Source: Gymnogyps californianus (lineage: Eukaryota; Chordata; Aves; Accipitriformes; Cathartidae). Taken from it: a DNA stretch of 64,000 nt. Shown one piece after another: positions 12,721 to 24,775 of the stretch. The stretch is from positions 1,364,001 to 1,428,000 of the forward strand of contig NC_059478.1 of NCBI RefSeq assembly GCF_018139145.2, in the 5' to 3' direction. The first letter of the stretch is position 1; each line of letters starts with the position of its first letter. Under the pieces are notes generated by a model. The model was not told where the DNA came from and did not search any database. It saw only the letters and a list, made by a program, of their open reading frames with translations. A program made the position numbers and the translations under genes.

Positions 12721-13316
12721 TGTGCTGGTTTTGGCTGGGATAGAGTTAATTTTCTTCGTAGTAGCTGGTATGGGGCTATGTTTTGGATTTGTGCTGAAAA
12801 CAGTGTTGATAACACAGAGATGTTGTTGTTACTGCTGAGCAGTGCTTACACAGAGTCAAGGCCGCCTCTGTCTCTCACCCCACCCCACCAGCGAGTAGGC
12901 TGGGGGTGCACAAGAAGTTGGGAGGGGACACAGCCGGGACAGCTGACCCCCACTGACCAAAGGGATATTCCATGCCATATGACGTCATGCTCAGCATATA
13001 AAGCTGGGGGAAGAAGAAGGAAGGGGGGGAGGTTTGAAGTGATGACGTTTTGTCTTCCCAAGTAACCATCACGTGTGATGGAGCCCTGCTTCCCTGGAGA
13101 TGGCTGAACACCTGCCTGCCCATGGGAAGTGGTGAAGGAATTCCTTGTTTTGCTTTGCTTATGTGTGCGGCTTTTGCTTTACCTATTAAACTGTCTTTAT
13201 CTCAACCCACAAGTTTTCTCTTTTTTACTCTTCTGATTCTCTCCCCCATCCCACCAGGGGGGAGTGAGCGAGCAGCTGTGTGGGGCTTAGTTGCCAGCTG
13301 GGGTTAAACCATGACA
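12721..13316 (+). mobile_element. Solo ERVL-type LTR with 5-bp target duplication
   Basis: The LTR begins TGTGCTGGTTTTGGCTGGG and ends CCATGACA, and is flanked on both sides by ACTGG (12716-12720 and 13317-13321), a perfect 5-bp target-site duplication. It is colinear with the 3' LTR of the provirus at 23734-24313. A palindromic TGACGTCA (12980-12987) lies about 10 bp before TATAAA (12997-13002), and an ATTAAA polyadenylation-type signal is at 13185-13190. No internal region is present, so it arose by recombination between the two LTRs of a former provirus. Its promoter elements look less decayed than those of the other two copies. Confidence 0.9.
12980..13002 (+). promoter_or_regulatory. LTR core promoter: CRE-like palindrome plus TATA box
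   Basis: The full 8-bp TGACGTCA consensus for CREB/ATF factors sits at 12980-12987 and TATAAA at 12997-13002, a normal promoter arrangement inside an LTR. The equivalent site in the 3' LTR of the provirus reads TGACATCA. Activity is inferred only. Confidence 0.5.
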
Positions 13317-16300
13317 ACTGGCTATAAGAATAACAATTATGCACTCCCCCCCTCTCTATCCTCCCCAAAAGAAGGGGGAAAAAGGCAATAAGAAGAAATA
13401 GCTGATTAAGTGGGAGTATCACTTTACACACAGTTGTACCTAAATATGTCAAGAACCATGGACCAAAGAAGCCAATTATAATTAATTACACTGTAAGGCA
13501 TATAATTTCAAAAGACCCTCAGCATTAGTCATGTTCTATTCTGTGTTGTTTTGAAATTACTTCAGCAGATGTGTACTTACACCAAAAGTTGAATGATTTT
13601 TTAAAATTTCTATGTACAGTTAATTCTAGAATGATGATGTGAATATAATATATTGTTAATTTACATCAGCATTTTTATTTTTCAGTTAAACAGGCAGGAG
13701 GAAATTGTGCACTAGGAAATGAAGCCAGTAAAAGAAAGTTTTATCTGGTAATTAAGACTCCATATTTTTTCACGCTTAATAACCATATTGTTCCTGCTGT
13801 TTTACCACCAAAATTAATTCCATATTGATGCAATGTTTCCTAAAAGGGACACCTCACACAAGATACCCTTTTTCAGAGCCATTCTAATACAAAATAGAAC
13901 AGGGTTGGTAGATCACATATCTGTAAAGAAAGTAAAAAATTATGACTCTCATCCATGTCATCAGCAGTACTTTGGGCACAGGCCACTATAAACAACACCT
14001 GACCCCCCCAAAAAGTAACAGCCACAATCTTATCAGTTTCATTTGCTGTACATGTACATTTTATAAAAAGGAAAAATCTACACAAACATTCTCAGTTCAT
14101 TCAAAAGATGCTTTTCTACAGATTTTTAAAGTTAACAACTAGTTTGTCATAATTTCCTTATTAATGCAGAGATAAAAAATTATTGCTTCAGTTGGCAAAA
14201 ATAATTAGACCTGAGTGTTCTCTCTTAAGTTTTGGGCAAGATTTCCCTACCAAAATTAAGCCCAATAGAGTAAGCAGTGCATTTGAAATGGAAAACATCA
14301 GATTCAAATGACCATTTTGCCCTTTTCTTCTTTATGTAACATGTGAGTAAGCTGGTTTTCTAAAGGACTACATGCAGAACTGATGAATAAAAATGCCACT
14401 GTTTTAGAGAAAATGGTGGCTGCAATGTGACTATGATATCCCATAGGATATCAAGAGAAGGACGGGAGCTCAACAGAGAAATTCACCTGACTCACAACCT
14501 GCTCTTTGCCCCTGTCTGCATGGGTCTCGGAAAGATCGTGACCTGAAGGAGGCTAAGTAAACTGCTTTGCACGTGCCTAGCCTTTTTCTGAGGGCAACAA
14601 GGAAGCATTTAAGGAGTTGTATTTTTGCAGGCAACTATGCAGGACAAACTCAGTTCCTCCAGGATGCCACCTGGCATCACGTGGCAGGTCCTTTAACAGG
14701 AAAAAGATTGACACTGCTGTGTAACACAGCTGTGCCTTGGGTACCAGCTCACAAAATGAAGTCCGCAGAAATGGATTTAAAAATTACTCTGTCCCATGCA
14801 GAAAGAAACATTGGTTACACGTTAAAAAAGCCAATAGGACTACTGCTAGGTTGATGTGATCACCAAAGAGCATTCCTGCCTGCCCAAAGGAAGATAGAGA
14901 AGGGTTTCTTTTTCAATCTAGAGACTTCGGCATACTGAGTGCTACTGCCTGTGAGGCTTGCCTGGGGCTGGCAGGACACAAGCCCATCCATAGCCTCAGT
15001 ATACTGCAGGGTCAGACCAGCCCTGGCACATGACTCTGCTGCCTCAGGACCAAGTTTCCTCCCCTCCTCACCCCAAGCATCTTCATCCTCCTTGGTTGCA
15101 CAGTCTTTATATTGATGCTTAAACAAATTGTCACATAGGAGACCTAATTAGAAAGGAAACTCAGCTTGGTCTCTATAATTTACAGACTGCTTTGCTAAAG
15201 GAACATAAACATATATCTTTATATTATGCTCATCCCCAGTGAATCTGAGGGCTATACTGTGCTTTTTGTGCTCCTTTGGAATATTAGGCCATTGCTATTC
15301 AAAGTAGCTCAAACCCATGCATCCATTATTAAGGGATAATTCCTATTTCTTTCTGTGCAGTCAATCAGGAGTTCATCTCTACTGTGAAAGTTAAGGTGTA
15401 AGACTTTGAAATGCTCCTTTTGAGGACTGGGTCCTGCTTTTCATGGGTACCCTTCTAGGTTTCTGTGTTTAGATAGCTGATACAGTTATTCTTGACAATA
15501 GTGTAAAATGAAGATGTCCCTTTGATTCATAAATCATTAAGTTCAGAAATATGATGAAGTCAATGCTCACCTGATCTTACACTTCCAATGAAGTAAAAGG
15601 AAGGGACCACAATGCATCATACATATATGTACTAACTAATAATAAGCTTTATAGTTTTCCAGTGTTGCAAATTCAGCAGTGCTTGAGTAAACAAAGGCAA
15701 GATTTGTTATTGAACTTGTTTCTGGATTAAAAATTTTGACAGAAGAACAATAGAGTACTTTACAAAAATTAAAATGAAATACAGAAAAACAGAGTAGCTA
15801 ATATATTTCTTCTCCAGCTGAATTACAAGAAAGCACATGAGTGAAACAGATGAACCACTGATATTGTGTTCTAATAATACCATAGAATTGTCTGGGGGAG
15901 ACAGAAATAGACATATTCATAAATATGTTCATTACAGAGTTAGTTAAATATCATCTGATATATCAGATACAGTATTCAATATGTTATAGTAAATGCTACA
16001 AAAGCTGAAAATGTTGATAATTCCTACAAGTTAAATAAGATTGGCTTATGAACAATTTAGCCAAAATGGGAATGAACCTTAAATAAGTATTCAATATTTG
16101 TCTGAACATATTCAGCCTAAAAGAAAAACATGACCTGCAGTGTTTGGGTTTGCTGTGCAAACTGGAAAGACAAAAATATGAAAGCTTCACTTATTCTTAG
16201 GTGAGAACACAACCGGGCAGATGTTTGAAGCAAATGGATAACTCACTGTATGTATGCTGCTAACGAAGTATTGAGTAAGGCCAGCATGAAAGAAAAAAAA

Positions 16301-18164
16301 AATTGAAGTCAGAGATCCTGATTCTGGGATTCTAAGCACATTTAAGTATGAACTTTACTTTAGGAATATTTCATTATGTGCCTAGCTGCCTTACTAAGTC
16401 AGCAACATAAATTTGGCCTATAAGAGTAATAAACCAAATGCAAGGAGCCAAATGCTGCTGGCTTTATTCTGGCAAGAAAACGTGTTAACTTCATTGGGAG
16501 TTACTTAAAGAAACCAGGTGGAATTCATAACCTAAAGTTAATTTTGAATATCCAAGGGGTAACCCAGTTATTATATGACACTGTAATTGCAGCACTGGAC
16601 TCCAGACGATACTAGAATGTAAACAAAGATAAAGTCTTACACTGCCAAAAAAAGTACAGAATGTATCTACAAAATCTGAAGATGGAGAACTGTAAATAGG
16701 AAATGTGGGAGGTGGGTTTTTTTGCCAAGAATAGCTGTAAAGATAGAAAGGCCTCTGATTTTATTTGACATATGTCAGTAGTATAAAAATGCTCAAATAA
16801 AACAGACAATCATCATTCATGAAATGTCAGTCTGCTCTAGGCATACTCTGTGAAAGGACTCATTCACACGGGCTAGGAGTGAGTATTTACTTGTGGCGAA
16901 ATTCAGCTTAAAATATTTTCAAATTACTTGAATACCAAAAAAATGTATTTAAATTCTCTCAAAAACTATCTTGCAAAATGTCTTGTGCCCCAAAAAAGTA
17001 GTTAAACAGTATAAAAAGAAAACAATTACACAGTAATAAAGCTAAATATCTGAATAAATGAACTCTAGCTTATGAAAAAGGCTGGAAGAAATCATATAGC
17101 TGATAATCTCATTAAAGATATTACTATAGTTATGAAGAGTATAACATAATGTCTAGAAGTGTCTAAAAACCAAATTAATCCTCCAAATTTCAGTGTATAC
17201 TCAGTGAGCCATTAACTAGTTGAACTTCATCTGCTGTATTAAATCAACTACGAACTCCACAGCACTCTACAAAAATCTACAAAATCTGGATTCCTTTTAG
17301 CAAAAAACACTCGCTGTCAAACAGTGACACTTCTTATCACTATGTTGGTGTTTAGATTCCATACACTTCATGAGCTCACAGACTTGCAACTACCTTCAAA
17401 ATTTGAATTAACTACTTAACTCATTCAGGTTGGTGGTGGTTACTACTTCCTTTCTCAAGGACACACATGGGACTAAGAGATAGACAATTTTTTATTCTGT
17501 CAAAAATTTAGATAAGAGAAATAATATAAAATGGTAGATAAATTCTTTCACCCATGAACCTAGCCTGTACATTGCATGTATGCCAGGTCTATTTCTGTCT
17601 TGTGAAATCTGTGATATGTTCTACTGCATAGAGAGTAAAAACCTACAAGTTCATCAATGTGAAAGATTTAAATTAACTTTTAATTTGTTCAATTAGTCCT
17701 GCAGATCTCAATAATGGTAATGTGGTAAATTGAGGAAAATGTTGGGGGTGATTTATCTTTTACCTATGTTGGGTTGCTCCCTTTGGTCATCACAATGAAA
17801 ATAGATTTTTGCTGCCACTGAAAATTAATGTATCAAATTGACAATTCCACAGATTGTATAATTTCTTACAGTCACTTTCTATTGCATAGAAATGTAAACA
17901 TATTAAGATATTATTTCTACAGATTATTGTAAAGCAAGAACCCATTCTGACATCTAAAAGGATGTCAAGGAGCCTTAAATCCAAAGTGATCAAAAAATTA
18001 AGAGATTTTTTTTAATTGAAGTGTCAGTTGTTCTTACTATAATTTATGACAAGATAGGTGAAATCATGATTTGATTAATGAATCTTATTGGGACAAGTGT
18101 ACAGAAAGATGTGAGGAATGTCAAAGCTGCATAAATGTTTTGTATATGCAAATCCAACCAATTT
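13317..18164. other. AT-rich non-coding stretch
   Basis: No gene or recognisable young repeat is seen. A moderately GC-richer patch at about 14450-15110 has open frames of 88-95 codons on both strands but no splice or homology signal that I can support. Confidence 0.5.
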
Positions 18165-18307
18165 TCTTAGGGACTACGTATTTGCTCATGCCATTGTGAG
18201 GCCTCTTGCTATCATCTCTGAAAGGCTGTGGTAACTAGGGAAGATTCCTTATGATTTGAAGTTTCCAAAGGTAAAAATGACAATCTGAGTCTCCTGGTTT
18301 CAGCTGA

Positions 18308-20037
18308 GGAGACACTGAGGAGGCTGAGACTCCTCCTATAGAGGAGACATCTTCCCACGTCTTCCCCTTCTCTGCCAGGCTAATTACAATAGTGTTTGAG
18401 GAGTTTGTAAATTTTGAATATCCTTGGGATGTTGAAACCAGCATGGGCCTGTTGCTAGGAATCCTGAATGAGGTTCAAGTCTTTTTTAGGGTTAAAAACT
18501 ATTTAAGAATACCACCCAAAGACCAACCCCTGTGACAGGTACTGCCATTTCTCAGACCCTGGTGACAGGTACTGTGGCTACTCTAACCCGTGCAACAAGC
18601 ACTGTGGCTACTCTAACCCCTGCAACAAGCACTGCAGCTACTCAAACACCCGGCGACAAGCACTGCAGCTACTCAAACCCTCGTGACAAGCACTGTGGCT
18701 GCTCAAACCCTGGCGACAGGCACTGTGGCTTCTCTAACCCTGATGACAAGCACTGTGGCTACTCAGACCCCAGCGATAGGCACTGTAGCTACTCCAGCCC
18801 CAGTGACTGTGGCTACTCAAACTGCAGTGACAAGCATTGCAGCTACTCAGACCTCGGTGACAGGCACTGTGGCTTCTCAAATGCCGGCAATGGGTGATGG
18901 AGCTGCACCAGACAATCAACCAGTGCCAGTATACCAGTTGCCCCTATACAGAAGAAGAAATACACAAAAAAATCAGTTCACTTAGTAAGGGATGAAGATG
19001 AACCAGGGTCATCACGAGAACAGGAGGAAGAGGCAGAACCAGAGATAATCACCTGATGCCTATCCCTGAGTGAGCTGTGAGATATGTGAAAAGATCTCAG
19101 CCATTGTCCAAGCAAGCACATTATCACCTGGCTGCTCCAATGCTGGGATAACAGGGCCAGTAGCTTGGAATTAGAGGGTAGGGAAGCCAAGCAGCTGGGA
19201 TCCCTGTCTAGGGAAGGGGGCATTAACAAAGCGATTGGAAAAAAGACACAAGCCCTCAGCCTTTGGAGCAGACTTCTGTCAGGTGTGAGGGCAAGGTACC
19301 CCTTCAAGGAAGATGTTGTATGTTATCCAGGCAAGTGGACTACCATGGAGAGAGGTATCCAGTACTTGAGGGAATTAGCCACGTGGGAGATGGTTTATTA
19401 TGACCCAGATAATGCGCAGTTGCCCACAGATGCAGATGAAGTCCAGTGCACACGACCCATGTGGCGGAAGTTTGTACGGAGTGCACCATCGTCGCAAGCC
19501 AACGCATTGGCAGTAATGGACTGGAAAGACGAAGAGGGACCAACGGTGGAAGAATTGGCTGGCTGACTCCAGCAATACAAAGAAAGTCTTTCTTCCTCCC
19601 TCATTGTGGCTGTGGAGAAATTGCCAGACATACTGGCTGAGAAACTGTCCTGAATGTTCCAGCAATTCAAAGAGGATATGTCCTACTCCCCACCTGTATG
19701 GACCAGTATCTCAGCTATTAGGAGTAAGCATTCCCCTGCTCAAGAGAGAGAATATAGAAGGCACACACCACAGGGTACCCTGTGGTTTTATCTGTGGGAC
19801 CACAGAGAGGACATGAGAAAGTGGGATGGAAAACCTACCTCGACCCTAGAGGCACAGGTACCTGAATTGCAAGGAAAAACAATCACAAGTGGGGTTTCTT
19901 CCAGGAAAATTGCTGCTCCAGTCTCCAGTGGGCAGTTTCCCAGACAGAGTGAAAGGGCTGATTTTACTCCTGATCATATGGAAAGGAATTCTAATGCATT
20001 CTTCCAAGAAGTGAGTGGAGAATCCTATGACCTGTAA
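18308..20037 (+). pseudogene. ERVL gag remnant
   Basis: Reading starts in frame with GDTEEAETPPIEE at 18308, passes a possible ATG at 18443 (MGLLLGILNEVQVFF) and enters a tandem repeat (18534-18890) of alternating threonine/valine/alanine peptides. The frame changes near 18530, near 18650 and near 18975. The C-terminal half (from 18982) then runs in another frame to a TAA at 20035-20037, with TGA stops at 19054, 19078, 19087, 19564 and 19651. Each of these TGA codons is one C-to-T change from CGA. The product would be the structural polyprotein of the virus-like particle. The order gag then pro-pol and the adjacent ERVL LTR support the assignment. Confidence 0.8.
18534..18890 (+). repeat. 30-bp minisatellite inside gag
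   Basis: About twelve tandem units of 30 bp with the pattern GACAAGCACTGTGGCTACTC plus ten bases (typically AAACCCTGGC). In the gag frame each unit encodes ten residues such as STVATLTPAT. An extra base near 18650 shifts the frame between the first four units and the rest, and one unit near 18800 is shortened. Units differ by scattered substitutions, so the array is not very recent. Confidence 0.85.
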
Positions 20038-20039
20038 TA

Positions 20040-23000
20040 GAGGGGCCCTGCCTCCAGCCAGGTGGAGAAGGACAACTGAGTTTACTGGACTGTGTGGATT
20101 CGATGGCCTGGCACATCAGACCCACAGGAGTAATAAGGCTCTAGTGGACACCGGTGCACAGTGTACCCTAATGCCATCAAGCTATAAAGGGGCAGAACCC
20201 ATCTGTATTTCTGGGGTGAGAGGGGGTTCCCAACAGCTAATTCTATTGGAGGCTGAAATAAGCCTAACTGGGAATGAGTGGCAAAAACACCCCATTGTGA
20301 CTGGCCCAGAGGCTTCGTGCATCCTTGGCATAGACTATCTCAGGAGAGGGTGTTTCAAGGACCCAAAAGGGAACTGCTGGGCCTTTGGTATAGCTGCCTT
20401 GGAGATGGAGGAAACTGAACAGTTGTCCACCTTGCCCGGTCTCTCTGAGGACCCTTTGGTTGTGGGGTTGCTGAGAGTCAAAGAACAACAGGTGCCAATC
20501 GCTACCACAGTGGTGCACTGGCGGCAATATCGCACCAACCAAGACTCCCTGATTCCCATCCATACGCTGATTCGTTGACTAGAGAGTCAAGGGGTGATCA
20601 GCAGGACTCGCTCACCCTTTAACAGCCCCATATGGCCAGTGCAAAAGTCTAATGGAGAATGGAGACGAACAGTGGACTATCGTGGCCTGAATGAAGTCAC
20701 ACCACTGCTGAGTGCTGCCATGCCAGACATGCTAGAACTTCAATACGAACTGGAGTCGAAGGCAGCCAAGTGGTACGCCACAATTGATATCGCTAATGCA
20801 TTTTTCTCAATCCCTTTGGCAGCAGAGTGCCGGCCACAGTTTGCTTTCACTTGGAGGTGTATCCAGTACACCTGGAATTGACTACTCCAGGGGTGGAAAC
20901 ACAGCCCCACCATTTGCCATGGACTAATCCAGAATGCACTGGAACAGGGTGAAGCTCCAGAACACCTGCAGTACATTGACGACATCATTGTATGGGGCAA
21001 CACAGCAGAAGTTTTTGAGAAAGGGGAGAAAATAATCCAAATCCTTCTGAAAGCCAGTTTTGCCGTAAAACAAAGTAAGGTGAAGGGACCCGCACAAGAG
21101 ATCCAGTTTTTAGGAATAAAATGGCAAGATGGATGTCGTCAGATCCCAATGGATGTGATCAACAAAATAGCAGCTATGTCTCCACCAACTAGTAAACAGG
21201 AAACCCAAGCTTTCTTAGGCATTGTGGGTTTTTGGAGAATGCATATTCCAAATTACAGTCTGATTGTAAGCCCTCTCTATCAAGTGACCCGGAAGAAGAA
21301 CAATTTTAAATGGGGCCCTGAGCAACAACAAGCCTTTGAACAAATTAAACGGGAGATTATTGAGGCAGTAGCCCTTGGGCGAGTCTGGGCAACACCAGAT
21401 GTTAAAAATGTGCTCTACACCGCAGCCGGGGAGAATGGCCCTACCTGGAGCCTCTGGCAGAAAGCACCTGGGGAGACCCGAGGTCGACCCCTAGGGTTTT
21501 GGTGTCGGGGATATCGAGGATCCGAGGCCCACTATACTCCAACTGAAAAGGAGATATTAGCAGCATATGAAGGAGTTCAAGCTGCCTCGGAAGTGGTTGG
21601 TACTGAAACACAGCTCCTATCAGCACCCCGACTGCCGGTGCTGGGCTGGATGTTCAAAGGGAGGGTGTCCTCTACACATCATGCAACTGATGCTACATGG
21701 AGTAAGTGGGTCACACTGATCACACAACGAACTCGAACAGGAAACACCAGTCGCCCAGGAATTTTGGAAGTGATGATGGACTGGCCAGAAGGCAAAGATT
21801 TTGGAGTGTCACCAGAGGAGGAGGTAATGTGTGCTGAAGAGGTCCCACTGTATAATAAACTGCCAGAAAATGAGAGGCAATATGCCCTGTTCACTGATGG
21901 GTCCTGTCGCATTGTAGGAAAGCATCGGAGGTGGAAGGAGGCTGTATGGAGTCCTATGCGACAAGTTGCAGAAACTGCTAAAGGAGAGGGTGAATCGAGT
22001 CAGTTTGCAGAGGTGAAAGCCATCCAGCTGGCTTTAGACATTGCTGAACGAGAAAAATGGCCAATACTTTATCTCTATACTGACTCATGGATGGTGGCAA
22101 ATGCTCTGTGGGGGTGGTTGCAGCAGTGGAAGCGGAGTAACTGGCAACGCAGAGGTAAACCCATCTGGGCTGCCGCATTGTGGCAAGATATTGCTGCCCG
22201 GATAGAGAAACTGGTTGTGAAAGTACGTCACGTAGATGCTCATGTACCCAAGAGTTGGGCACTGAATAATATCAAAACAACCAACAGGTAGACAAGGCTG
22301 CTAAGACTGAAGCAGCTCAGGTCGATCTGGACTGGCAACATAAGGGTGAATTATTTATGGCTTGGTGGGCCCATGACACCTCAGGCCATCAGGGAAGAGA
22401 TGCAACATACAGATGGGCTTGTGATCGAGGGGTGGACCTGACCATGGACACTATCGCACAGGTTATCCATGAATGTGAAACATGCACTGCAATCAAGGAA
22501 GCCAAGCGGTTAAAGCCTCTTTGGTATGGAGGACAATGGCTGAAATAGAAATATGGGGAGGCCTGGCAAATTGACTACATCACACTCCCACAAACTCGCC
22601 AAGGCAAGTGCCATGTGCTTACAATGGTGGAAGCAACAACCGGCTGGCTGGAAACATATCCCGTGCCCCATGCCACCGCCCGGAACACTATCCTGGGCCT
22701 TGAGAAGCAAATCTTATGGCGACATGGCACCCCAGAAAGAATTGAGTCAGACAACGGGACTCATTTCCGAAACAATCTCATAGACACCTGGGCCGAAGAG
22801 CACTGCAGTGAGTGGGTGTATCACATCCCCTATCATGCACCAGCCTCTGGGAAAATCAAGTGATACAATGGATTATTAAAGACCACATTGAGAGCAATGG
22901 GTGGTGGGACCTTCGAACATTGGGATGCACATTTAGCAAAGGGCACCTGGTTAGTTAACACCAGCGGATCTGTCAATCGAGCTGGCCCTGTCCAATCAAA

Positions 23001-23175
23001 ACTTCCACGTATTGTAGAAGGGGATAAAGTCTCCGTAGTGCACATGAAGAATATGTTAGGGAAGACAGTCCGGGTTAGTCCTGCCTTGAGCAAGGGCAAA
23101 CCCATTCGTGGGATTGCTTTTGCTCAAGGACCTGGGTGCACTTGGTGGGTGATGCGGAAGGATGGGGAAGTCTGA
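20040..23175 (+). pseudogene. ERVL pro-pol remnant (protease, RT, RNase H, integrase)
   Basis: Domains occur in order. Aspartic protease has DTGA at 20147-20158. Reverse transcriptase has YATIDIANAFFSIPL near 20775-20820 and YIDD at 20972-20983. RNase H has TDGS near 21893, the AEVKAIQLAL glutamate near 22010, YTDSW near 22077 and HVDAHV near 22230, so all four acidic residues survive. Integrase has an H-H-C-C zinc module (22370-22490) and a catalytic core with its first aspartate in QIDYITLP and second in ESDNGTHF. The frame is broken by TGA at 20576, TGA at 20879 (between the two RT motifs), a frameshift near 22260-22282, TAG at 22546 and TGA at 22861. The third integrase catalytic position, 36 residues after the second aspartate, is lysine instead of glutamate. 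No env follows. Confidence 0.9.
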
Positions 23176-23733
23176 TGTGTGCCTCAAGGGTATTTGATTT
23201 TAGGTGAGAATAGCCAATAGATTAAATCGTATGTTGTTGATTGCTATATAATCCTGCCACTGTATGTCATCAATATTATAATTGTTATATGCTCTATCAA
23301 TGGTATTACAGTAAGAATCACTTAGATTAATGAAGAATGAACTTTGATAAAACCACGCGAAGTGCAGTAGTGATGGAACCAGGACTGACTTCAGCATGCA
23401 ACAATCCAACACTACACACCATCCTCCTGCTGCGCCCAATGTCACCCACCTGCTGCACTGCACCGAAGCCCAATCCTGCTCTGCCAACTGAGTGGACTTC
23501 GCACCATCCCTCCTGCCCAGAAAGACTGTTATAATAGATGGAGCCCAAAGTCATGGACTGAATGAACTCAACAGACATTTTATACGGATGGCCCATAGAC
23601 TAAGGGAATGATATCTGTGTGTATATATATATAGATATCAAAAGACAGGAAAGGTGATAGTGATTAACTGAGTTGTATTGGAGAGTGTGGCACCTGGGCA
23701 TGATGTAAATGGTATAGAATAAGGGGTGGATAC
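23176..23733 (+). other. Provirus 3' non-coding region and polypurine tract
   Basis: No env-like frame is present. The stretch ends in AATAAGGGGTGGATAC (about 23718-23733) directly before the 3' LTR. Its purine run is the expected polypurine tract for plus-strand priming. A short TA repeat is at about 23620-23634. Confidence 0.6.
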
Positions 23734-24313
23734 TATCCTGGTTTCGGCTGGGATAGAGTTAATTTTCTTCCTAGTAGCTGGTATAATGTTGTGTTTTGGA
23801 TTTAATAATGTTGATAACACACTGATGTTTTAGTTGTTGCTAAGTAGTGTTTATACTAAGTCAAGGATTTTTCAGCTTCTCATGCCCAGCCAGCAAGAAG
23901 GCTGGAGGGGCACAAGAAGTTGGGAGGGGACACAGCCAGGACAGCTGACCCAAACTGGCCAAAGGGCTATTCCATACCATATGACATCATGTCCAGTATA
24001 TAAACTGGGGGGAGCTGGCCAGGAGGGGTGGATCGCTGCTTGGGCATTGGTCAGCAGGTGGTGAGCAACCAAATTGTGCATCACTTGTCTTTCTTGGGTT
24101 ATATTTCACTCTCTTTTTGTTATCTTCCTTTTCATTACTATTATTATTATTATTATATTTTATTTTTTATTTCAATAATTAAACTGTTCTTATCTCCACC
24201 CACGAGTTTTACTTGTTTTCGATTCTCCTCCCCATCCCACTGGCGGGGGGGGAGGAGTGAGTGAGCGGCTGCGTGGTGCTTAACTTAGTCGCTCACTGGG
24301 GTAAACCACAGCA
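23734..24313 (+). mobile_element. 3' LTR of the ERVL provirus
   Basis: The LTR starts TATCCTGGTTTCGGCTGGG (the canonical TG has become TA) and ends CCACAGCA. It has TATATAAA at 23997-24004, a decayed CRE-like TGACATCA upstream, an ATTAAA polyadenylation-type signal at 24178-24183 and a TTA/ATT microsatellite at about 24137-24160. It is followed by the target duplication CTGAG. Confidence 0.9.
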
Positions 24314-24543
24314 CTGAGGAACTGCAAGTCAGTCAGACTCACCACCTGCAGCAGATGACACATGAGGAGAGGTTGAGGGAACTGACTTTGTTTGATCTTG
24401 AGATAAGACTAAGAGACATCTTATTATTTCTTCAGCTACCAAATGGAAAGATACAGAGAAGATGGAGCTAGATTCCTCTTGGAAGTGCACAGTGGTGGGA
24501 TAAGGGGCAACAGACACAGGCTGGAACACAGGAAATTCACATT

Positions 24544-24564
24544 AGAGAGAGAGAGAGAGAGAGA
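24544..24564. repeat. (GA)n microsatellite
   Basis: About ten GA dinucleotides within the right CR1 block. Confidence 0.8.
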
Positions 24565-24775
24565 TAAAGTTCACAATAAGATTGATCAAACATTGGAACA
24601 GGTTGCTTAGAGAAGTTTTGGAAACTTTGTCCTTGGAGATACTTCAAACTTGATGGGAAAGGCCCTGAGCTACCTGACCTAAATTGTCCCTGCTTTTAGT
24701 GGCAGTCTGAGCCAGACAACCAGCAAAGGTCCTTCCAGCTTGAGTTATCACAGACTGCACCTAGTCTATGATACA

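Larger units (their letters stand above)
18290..24313 (+). mobile_element. Degraded ERVL-type endogenous provirus, 5' LTR almost wholly deleted
   Basis: This provirus of about 6 kb carries gag and pro-pol remnants and a 3' LTR, with no env frame, as usual for ERVL. It is flanked by CTGAG on both sides (18285-18289 and 24314-24318). On the left only the first 17 or so bases of the 5' LTR (TCTCCTGGTTTCAGCTG, 18290-18306) remain before the sequence passes straight into gag-like reading, so most of the LTR, the primer-binding site and the leader are gone. Coding frames are interrupted by stops, many of them TGA where CGA is expected, and by frameshifts. It is a non-functional fossil. Confidence 0.9.
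18165..24775 (+). mobile_element. CR1 LINE fragment split by the ERVL provirus
   Basis: Two blocks form one CR1: about 18165-18289 on the left (from roughly TTTGCTCATGCCATTGTGAG to AAATGACAATCTGAG) and 24314 to about 24775 on the right (CTGAGGAACTGCAAGTCAGT to the 3' end). Joined at the 5-bp duplication CTGAG they read continuously across the CR1 region just before the reverse transcriptase core. The right block then skips to the C-terminal and 3' part (from about 24355), so an internal deletion is also present. The 3' end is degraded with no clear octamer tail. It is older than the provirus inside it. Confidence 0.75.

Noticed and set aside
14567..15126. Open frames of 95 codons (plus) and 88 codons (minus)
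   Set aside because: A possible acceptor at about 14629 precedes the plus frame, but there is no donor, homology or poly(A) signal, and both strands are open.
18532..18897. Regularly spaced repeats that might suggest a CRISPR array
   Set aside because: Units are contiguous 30-bp tandem repeats without unique spacers, inside a retroviral gag remnant in a bird genome.
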